A DNA stretch of 64,000 nucleotides, taken from Drosophila persimilis (taxonomy: Eukaryota > Arthropoda > Insecta > Diptera > Drosophilidae). This document shows positions 56,188 to 64,000 of the stretch, in pieces. The translations under genes were made by a program, and so were the position numbers. The notes beneath the pieces were generated by a model, which worked only from the letters and a program-made list of their open reading frames with translations, searched no databases and was not told where the DNA came from. Numbering within the stretch: the first letter of the stretch is position 1; every line of letters begins with the position of its first letter. The DNA is taken from NCBI RefSeq assembly GCF_003286085.1, contig NW_020825374.1:434001-498000 (forward strand). Reading direction: 5' to 3'.

Positions 56188-58854
56188 TCAAGCATCTAGT
56201 ATGCGACTGTCTTTGTCACCCAAGATCAAATTGTGCATAAAAATTACAACAAGCATTTTTCTACGGCTAACTAAGGATGGGAGGTTTACTAACAGTAGTC
56301 TACTAGAGTAAGATGGGAGTCTTACACCCGCATCCCAGTTAAGGCCCCGCAGAGCAAAGAGTAAAAAGTTGTTCTGTATTGATTCTATACGGTCCTGGTG
56401 TATATGTACTGAGGGCACCATACACAGGAGCCGTATTCTAAGATCGGACGAACAAGCGAGGTATAGAGAGTCTTTGTTATATAGGGGTCGTCAAATTCCT
56501 TTGACCACCTCTTTATAAACCCAAGCACGCCCATGGCCTTATTTACCATGGTAGAAATGTGTTCGGAAAATTTTAACTTGGGGTCTAACATAACACCCAG
56601 ATCATCCACCAGGGTAATTCTCTCAAGAGAACCACCAAATAGGGTGTAGGGAGCCAACAAAGGGCTAGAACGATGAAATGTCATAACTTTGCATTTCGAG
56701 GCATTAAGGTGTAACAATTTTGCGCAACACCATGACTGAAAGTTATTGAGATCGGATTGCAAGCGAGAATGAAATGACCTTGTACTGGACACAGAGTTTA
56801 ACATCATCCGCATACATAAGCACTCGAGAGTATGTTAATACCGAAGGCAAGTCATTAATAAAGATTGTGAAGAGTAAGGGGCCTAGATGGCTGCCCTGTG
56901 GTACTCCCGAAGAAACCTTTACTGGTAAAAAGAGGGAGTTTTTGAAGAGGACTCTTTGAGACCTGGAACAAAGATAGCTAGAAATCCATCTCAGGAGGTT
57001 GGGCGGAAACCCTAAAAGGTCAAGATTATGCGCTAGAAGGGAATGGTTTACAGAGTCGAATGCTTTACCAAATTCGGTGTAAATGACATCCGTCTGTAAG
57101 TTACCTTGAAAGCCTCTAATAATGAAAGAGGTCAACTCTAAAAAGTTCGTGGTGGTTGATCGCCGCCTTATTAATCCATGCTGAGTGGGAGATATAAGTG
57201 ACCTGCAAAGATGTTGCAAGTGCGGAGTTAAAACCTTCTCAAACAATTTGGGAATAGCGGATAACTTTGCTATACCTCTATAATTTTTTTCATCAGACTT
57301 GCTACGTTTTTTATGGAGAGGAATTATAAACGATTCCTTCCAGATCGGGGGGAAGCAAGAAGAATTAATGGATAGGGTTTAAGCAAAGGTCCACAGAGTG
57401 CCCCGACGCAGTACACAACCTGGAACCCCGTCTGGACCCCGTGAAAACACCGGCTTAACTAGTGAAGATCATGAAGTAGGGAATATTCATTTAACAAGGG
57501 ACTGAAAATGCCGTTCGACCTCGGTAAACCGGTACGGATGACCAGAGTAGCTTTCCTCAGAATAGGTGGTGGTGAAATTGGGCAAAAAGATCGGCAATTG
57601 CCTCATCATTATTTGCCGACGTATTACAAAATGATAGCGAGGATGGGTGTGCTGACATTCTACGCTAACTGTCTACGAAGCAGTATAACTGTTACGGGTC
57701 CTGAGAAAAACGTATCCTGCATCGAGATAGGTAGTTCTTATAGCATTGTGCATTAAGAACTAAAAAGTTTGACCAAGCTAATACATAGCGAGAGTGAGAA
57801 TTAAGAGAACCAACTTGATTTTAAGTTTTTTAGGCTGGATAATTCTTTGGCAAGATGGTTTTCCAGATCTAATCGGACAAGAAAGCGGGACAAGAATCAA
57901 AAAATGTGCCAAGAGCATTGTAAAAAATGTTTGTGCCTTTTGTGACATCAGTGCACAAGTACAAAGCGGACCAATCAAAATCCCTAATGAGGTTATTAAG
58001 CTTCGCAAACTCGGCTTTACGAAAGCAGCGTACACGTTCAGGTAGTCTACTCGACCGATCCAATACAGTTGGTCCTATACCTAGCGACACTTCGAGAGTA
58101 GTATGGTAGGCACTTCAGGTATAGTGAGCGGAAGGGGTCGGGTGAACAACACTAAGGTCGGATCCGATACAAAGCACAGATCAAGCAATCGACCCAAGGA
58201 ATTTTTCACATGGTTGACTTGAGACAGGGACAGGTCAAGCAAGCCATCAACAAAGTCATGTCATGGGCACTAGGTTACTAGACTCGTTTACCGAAGAACA
58301 AACAGTTCCTGGCAATTTGAAGTCACCAAGAACTATCATATGATCTTTATCTAATAGCGAGGAAGAAACAGCAGATAAAGCGTACAAATGCTGCTCATAA
58401 ATGGAGATATCCGAAAAAGGTGGAATATACGAGCAAGTAATGAATATAGTGAAAGCGGGAAGAATCAGTTTTACACACAGGAATTGCAGTTCCGGTTGAA
58501 CCTGGACTGTGAAGTGTTCCGACGTGAAGTTAGAGTCCACTGCAATCAGAACCCCTCCTGCACGTTTAGACGAACGGTCCTTTCTAAAAGTTGTGTACTG
58601 ACCTGCCAAAACCTCGGAACTAAGAATGTCCGGCTTTAACCAGGTTTCAGTAAACACAATAACGTGGGAAGCAAATGCAGCACTATCCTGGAAAAGAATG
58701 CTGAGATTACTACGCCTCTAACATTGTGAAGCATTCTAACAGCACAGACATTAACAGCACTCAGCAAAGGGTTAATCAATGGCAAACATAAGCAAGGCAA
58801 GAAGAACAAGAACGAAAAAAAAGACATCGGAAAAGTTAAACTGAAGCGGTACAA
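56188..58854 (-). pseudogene. CR1-like copy 2 ORF2: endonuclease and RT
   Basis: Pieces: endonuclease (58256-58854 in two phases; FTETWLKPD, VLGDFKLPGTV), a damaged linker (57778-58090), RT (56743-57246: SGVPQGSHLGPLLF, YADD) and thumb (56188-56813). Motif A reads TEFGKAFDSVNHS, with Glu in place of the catalytic Asp kept by copy 1. A short gap after HSRLQSD-coding sequence shifts the frame between RT and thumb. Confidence 0.8.
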
Positions 58855-58860
58855 GTTTTT

Positions 58861-59544
58861 TAGCTCCCTTCTCCCCCTAATCTAAAACCTACCCCGATCT
58901 TAGCAGCTGCAAACACCTGAATAAAACCAAAACTTGAATAACAAACCACGGAAGGCCTTTTAAACGAGGGAGGCTTAAAAAACGTACCGGCCCAGATTTA
59001 AAGGCGTTGTCCGGCACGGCAATATTCTTAAAAACTTTTCCTGCTTAACGGAGAGCAAGTAGAATAATTACGACCGACAGAAAGAAGATCGGCATGCGAA
59101 CGGCAGTTGGACAGAAAAGCTAATCTCTTACATTCGAGCGACACGAGGTTCGTGTATAACCAATTACCAGGACTGCGCGAAGAAAGACACCGGAATAAAA
59201 TGGACGGCGTTGATGCCGGCGCGAGTTCTGAGGCTGAGGGAGGCGCAAGGGAAATTCTTTAGATAACTGGGATTCGTTCGCTTAGCAGAGAGAGGATACA
59301 CCAGGAAGGCCGACAGGAAGGCCCCATCTCGACGCATTCCAGACTGCCTTAAGCAGGAGACCTCATGAGCTACACGGTAACCAACGGAGGCTGGGACAGA
59401 GCAGTTCCCAACTGGACCGGAGTCCACATGTCAGGACCCACGGAAGCAACGTGGATTGGAATGCCTGCTGGGCTGAATCCGCCCCGACTACCCAAGTACG
59501 AGTCGAAATATATCGGAACCATACGCGTATAGGAGTAATCAAGC
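58861..59544. other. No gene; CR1 leader or spacer
   Basis: Sequence 5' of the CR1 endonuclease, possibly its leader, merging into the BEL remnant. Short minus-strand frames at 59164-59597 have no motif. Confidence 0.4.
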
Positions 59545-61500
59545 GGTCTCGCCAGCGGGGGTGGAGGATGCTTGTCAGCAACAGCTCGACTAGCCATCGA
59601 GACTCTTCGAATGCTATATGGCCGACCAGTGGCTACATATCACACCCTTGTGCACCTGGCGCTTTCGGTGCAAAACTATCGTGCCAGTGTCGACGCGATA
59701 TCCGCCAGTGTCCGCCTATCTGAACGAGCCAATATTACTTCGTGATCTTGTGGAGAAACTCCCATTCGATTTGAAACTGGACTGGCCCAGACAAAGCACT
59801 GGACTTCCGAGGATGAATATTGCAGTTTTGGACGACTGGCTATTCCGAGCAGCATCTTGCGAAAGCACCGTGATGCCAGTAGCATCCGAGAAAGAAGTTT
59901 GCACGAAGGAGAAGAATCCAAGAGTCCTGCTTATGATGCACAATGATAGCAGCGCACAACCGCCCTGCCGTAGGTGCAATGGGACCCACAAATTGGAGGA
60001 CTGTAAGCAGTTGCTGGAGTTAAAGGATTAGCTAGATGGAACTTCGTCCGAGAAAAAAGGCTATGCTGAAGGTGCCTTGGCAAAAACTTTATCAGGCACT
60101 GTAAGTCAACATATGCTCGTACATTGGATGCTCGAGAAAGCATAATTTTCTTCTTTACAACAGTAACCAGCAAAGTTCTAGGGTAGATTAGGACAAAGGA
60201 AAACTACGGTACTACACACGACGCACAACGAAGCCGCGTTGTTTAGATATTTCCCCTTAATATTGTATGGACCAAACGTCCAAATGCAAGTCTTCGCACT
60301 GATAGACGAATGATCCACCTCTACCCCGATCGAGACGGAGATAACGGAAAAACTAGGTCTCAATGGCCCCTCGGGCGAGTTTCGTTACGCTGGACCGGAG
60401 ACATCACAGAGAGAATCTCAATCCAAATGGATAAGCCTGGCGGTCTCTCAAAGGGATAATCCAGTGCGCGAATTCACGCTTCACAACGTCTGCCGAAGCA
60501 GACGCTGGACGACTAAATCCTAAGATCCCATTCGCACCTGGAAAAGCTACCGATACTCAGATAAAACGACGTGAGAGCGTCATTGATCATCGGGTTGGAC
60601 AACGTGAAACTTGGAGTGCCACTGACTGTGAAAGAGCGCAAGGATTCCGAATTTATCTGTTTATAGCCGGAGAAAAGGCGACGGCCGGCGAGCCCGCGAG
60701 TAATGCACGGATGCGAATTTAATAAACATCCACAGGTAGATGCTCTTGTGAAAGAGAGTTACTTATTAGACGCGGTAGGAATAAGTATGGCGAAGAGCAC
60801 ACTCAGGTCCAAAGAGGATGAAAGAGTAAACACAATACTGGACAATTCCACGAGGTTTCGCAGCGAAATGAAGAGATGGGAGACAGGACTTCTCTGGCGG
60901 TACGACAACGTGGAACTTCCTTCTTCTAGAGAGATGGCAATGCGACAACTTTGATGTCTAGCATCTCGTATGACACGTGACAAAGTCCTATGAGAGTTTG
61001 TAAATGAACAGATTAATAAGTACGACGACATCGGCTACGTCCGAAAACTCAAAAACGATTAAATGGTCGAGGGCAAACGTTCCTGGTATCTGCCCGTATT
61101 CGTGTCTAAGAACCCGAACAAAGGCAAATTAAGACTCGTATGGGACGCAGCAGCCAAAATGGAAAGCATCACTCTTAATTTAATGCTACTAAAAGTCCCC
61201 GACCACTTGCCATCGCTGGTAGGAGTAATATCGCGCTTTCGAGTTATGTCTATTGACATCTGCGGGGGTATTAGAGAATTGTTTCACCAGGTCAGGATAC
61301 GTTCGGAGGATCAAAGTTCACAGCAGTTTCTCTAAAGATATGGTGACACCAGTTGAGAACCGGATAGGTACGTATTGAGCGTAATGACCTCTGGTGCTCT
61401 TGCTCCCCAGCAGCAGCCACCCACGTGAGAGATAGGAACGCAGAAAGGTTCATCAAGGAATAAAGAGAGGCAGTAGAGGCCATACTTGGCAACACCTTGT
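59545..61500 (+). pseudogene. Third BEL/Pao remnant: gag, part of protease, RT start
   Basis: A DUF1759-type gag piece starts near 59545 (TARLAIETLRMLYGRP, then in another phase LVEKLPFDLKLDWPRQ). It ends in a zinc knuckle CRRCNGTHKLEDC near 59967-60005. After unreadable sequence, 60703-60954 has RWETGLLWRYDNVELPSS, the end of the protease region, and 61063-61335 has LPVFVSKNPNKGKLRLVWDAAA and SIDICGGIRELFHQV, RT through motif A. Later RT is lost. The style is closer to the 42-46 kb element than to the 27-32 kb one. Confidence 0.7.
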
Positions 61501-63755
61501 ATTATTCGACGCTTATCGTGCCTTTTTATTTGAATTATCAACGGCTAACTCCAAATTTACAGCCTAAAACTAGGCCATACAAAAAATTCGAGTTAAAGAT
61601 CGTGTGAGCTTTGATAAAGCTTAGGAACAGCTGTTTTGCGACCAAGTGGCAGCATTTTGATCTGCACTTTTTCGGTCGTGCATTCTGTAGAGTTAGATTC
61701 TGTATAACAGAAACCGACCATAGAAAGTGTGGAAAAAACGTGGGTTGCTGTACTTAGTAGTCTCAGCGTCGTTCTTTTTCTCCTCGTGGCTGGCATAGTG
61801 ACCGGTAGTGCAAACATATCCGCTTAAATCCGGCTTCGTACCATTCGAAGGTCAAGCCAAAGTCACAGGTCCCTGCCAGTGCAAAGTGTTAGGTCCACGT
61901 CGTGGAGAAAATATATATCCCCAATACGTTGATCGACAATTGGACACTTGGAAACGAGCGCTCCCGGGTGCTACGAGTTTTCTCAAATAGTGGTGCAATT
62001 CTGTTGAAGTAATTATCCACCCAGCTACAGCGCCCCGCTTAGGATTAGCACCACTAGTATCAACGAATTGAAACGCTGGTCTAGCGGATTGGGTATTCCC
62101 GGAGACCTCTATTGGACACGTGCCCCTACCAACGTACCACCGGTTGAACCCCACGCGTGTTCGACACGTGAATGAGGCGGTAGCTGAGGGCATGGAATTG
62201 CTCCTCTAATAAACCAGATCGGTGTGATCTGCAATCTTCGCCTGGACAAGTTCGACCCCTGGGAATGATCTGAGTGACTCTTCAAATACACCAGTCGCCC
62301 CACGCTCGATCCATATGTGCCAGCGTATATTATAACTTCACGCCGTAGATGGAACGCGGTCATTGACCCCTGACATCGGAAGCAGCTGATGTCACCAGCG
62401 CCCGGTACAATCTTGTGCCAACTACAGAGCTCGAGTAGGAACTCGGTCTCCAGCCGGGAAGCATCCACCCCACCTCGGATTTAGTTTTATGTTCTATCTT
62501 TCTTTCGAAATTAGACCCGATATGTGAAACCCCGTATTTTGTTTCCGCTTTCTGTTAAACAACGTTATTTTGATATGGCAAAAGTGTGCAAAAAAAAAGG
62601 GAATTCCTGTCCATGGCTAAGTCGAACTAGACACAAATGAGTAGTGTATTAATACGAATTATTCTTATAGTTTTTGATTTTGGTTGCCACGCATTCAGCT
62701 CATCATCTATGCAGATAGTCATCACAATCACACACATCATCATACTCTTCTACCCATCAAATCACCTCATCCAACACACAAGGAAAGATCTTTCTGCGTG
62801 GGAGCCAAAGTTATTAATCGTCTCGTAAGTGATTATCATGAAGCAAGTAAGCCATATGAAAAACATGCGGTAACTATTCGTTGGTCTTCCACCATGATCA
62901 CGGTTTTATACACGTATTACTCAGGCCTTTAATCGACTTACCATATACCCGATTTTTGTGTGGTTTTGGCACTGACCAAGTTAACGTAACGAAGTTTAAA
63001 GTTTTCTTGTTCCTATGATGAACACTGACCCTAGTTTTGCACCTATATATACACCCTCCTGGCAATTTCTATTATAGATTAAAGATCATTATACTCTACC
63101 TCGCCCCTATGATACTCTTTCCCCGTATATGCTGTATAGTAATACCCTTTACATGTAAGAAAATTACGAATAGCAGGCTTATATTAAGGACTATTAGCAT
63201 TAGGTTTTATAGGAATTTACACGAAGAATTATGGATTGCGTGAATAAAGTTAGTTTGGAAATGAACCAAGGCTAAATATATTTTATCGGAACAATGCAAC
63301 CTCGTCTGACGGAGATGTTACCCACTGCAGTCGTTGTTGGAGGGATCCTGTCGAGTAGTGGGTGGCCCCGCAGGATCATGGTGGGGGGGCGTTCTCGCCA
63401 ATGGGCGATGCCGCAGCCAACAAAGAGCTGACGGGTGATATTCGTCGTTCATGCTGATCTGTACCTTTGAGCCCCTTTATCCCGTTTCCTAGTATCCTTT
63501 CCCAATTCGTACGCGATTTTTATAAATTCTTACCTCGACCCTTTGCCAGAGCCCTAAACTGATAATAAACTTGTCCCCATGCCCACACCCCGCGGACCAG
63601 AGACAAAAGCCGAAGCCAGCTCGTACTTCCCACTCCAGTTTAGTGTACATCGGCACCTAGAACCTGTGCGTTGTATGCTACAGGTGAAGACAAATTTTAA
63701 ATGGCAATGGGATCGAAAAGTCTGCCACGATTTTATGGCAGTGTTTAAGAATTTT
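61501..63755. other. No recognised gene, 2.25 kb; right end should hold an LTR
   Basis: Short frames without motifs fill this stretch. Because a tRNA-Lys primer site begins at 63756, the bases just left of it should be the end of an LTR on the plus strand. An AATAAA-type signal near 63562 fits that reading, but no LTR start was found. Confidence 0.4.
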
Positions 63756-63773
63756 TGGCGCCCAACGTGGGGC
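63756..63773 (+). other. Primer-binding site, tRNA-Lys (second copy)
   Basis: TGGCGCCCAACGTGGGGC is identical to the site at 24982-24999 but on the plus strand. The bases on either side differ from those of the first site, so it belongs to another element or lineage. The remaining sequence to 64000 shows no gene and would be its leader. Confidence 0.75.
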
Positions 63774-64000
63774 CCTTCTTCGGCTTGGCCCGACCAAAAT
63801 AATTATTATAAGGTCATCAACACATAGGCGAGCTGCATCGCAATGCAGTGTCGCAAGACTTATTCCTTCCGTTAATTCCCAAAGATATGCATTGTCTGTA
63901 GGATTGACTTCGAGTAGCTGGATTGAGTAACAGCTTCTAAAAGAACTGCAACCCCCGCGCTCGAATTAGATTAAACTACTGGGCATAGTAACGAACCTGG

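Larger units (their letters stand above)
54721..58860 (-). mobile_element. CR1-like LINE, copy 2 (longer 5' part, DINE-1-like element nested)
   Basis: It extends further 5' than copy 1: the endonuclease start (MLHNVRG, then FTETWLKPDIL) is present up to about 58735, with leader beyond. The 3' region shared with copy 1 begins GGACGTTGACATGCAATG at 54721. It is split by a DINE-1-like insertion at 54913-56008. Relative to copy 1 the 3' region lacks about 90 bp near 54825. The exact 5' end is not certain. Confidence 0.8.

Noticed and set aside
61593..61817. Minus-strand ORF rich in Thr/Lys, considered as an env or gag relic
   Set aside because: No signal, membrane or zinc motif; not assignable.
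1..64000. CRISPR arrays, operons, ribosome-binding sites or bacterial systems
   Set aside because: The repeats seen are tandem or transposon repeats and the genes are insect in type (introns, insect retroelements). Nothing prokaryotic was found.

Overview
The window is almost wholly transposon-derived DNA from an insect, and Drosophila fits best. Supporting signs are a complete 17.6/297-type errantivirus, DINE-1/INE-1-like Helitron relics, LOA/Bilbo-type and CR1-like LINEs, several BEL/Pao elements, and a four-exon host gene with 66-82 bp introns. The density of nested, frameshifted elements suggests pericentromeric, dot- or Y-type heterochromatin. The species cannot be fixed from the sequence alone.

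Layout. 1-2.7 kb: LINE ORF2 with one nonsense codon and a poly-A tail, entering from the left edge. 3.0-3.9 kb (-): arginine-rich, repeat-containing ORF resembling a Helitron leader. 4.1-11.25 kb (+): full-length errantivirus with two nearly identical LTRs, an ATAT target duplication, a tRNA-Ser primer site, gag, a frameshift-damaged pol and an open env. 11.7-12.0 kb: two copies of a 76-bp unit with inverted ends. 12.5-13.3 kb: possible solo LTR. 13.7-14.7 kb: DINE-1-like element. 14.8-20.2 kb (-): LOA-like LINE copy 1. 20.2-25.0 kb (-): Ty3/gypsy element whose gag begins with a RING-H2 finger and whose primer site is tRNA-Lys. 27.3-32.6 kb (+): BEL/Pao element, then a second BEL fragment to 33.3 kb.

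34.6-37.2 kb (-): the only clear host gene, an intact EFHC1-family (DM10-domain, ciliary/axonemal) gene of 796 codons. It lies in a 4.3 kb stretch where I recognise no transposon. 37.6-41.3 kb: CR1-like 3' ends in inverted orientation around a LOA fragment, followed by a CR1 copy on the minus strand. 41.9-46.8 kb (+): a second BEL/Pao element, truncated against LOA-like LINE copy 2 (46.8-50.2 kb, -). Copy 2 matches copy 1 at a constant offset of 30,036 bp. 52.5-54.5 kb: decayed gypsy and LINE scraps. 54.7-58.9 kb (-): CR1 copy 2 with a DINE-1-like element nested in its 3' region. 59.5-61.5 kb (+): decayed BEL. 63.76 kb: a second tRNA-Lys primer site on the plus strand.

The transposons are selfish modules, each carrying some of gag, protease, RT, RNase H, integrase or env. 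They interact by nesting and recombination rather than in a pathway. The most unusual items are the RING-H2 finger fused to a retrotransposon gag, the axonemal gene in heterochromatin-like surroundings, the candidate -1 slippery site in the errantivirus, the paired 76-bp inverted-end units, and the two LOA copies that share disabling lesions.
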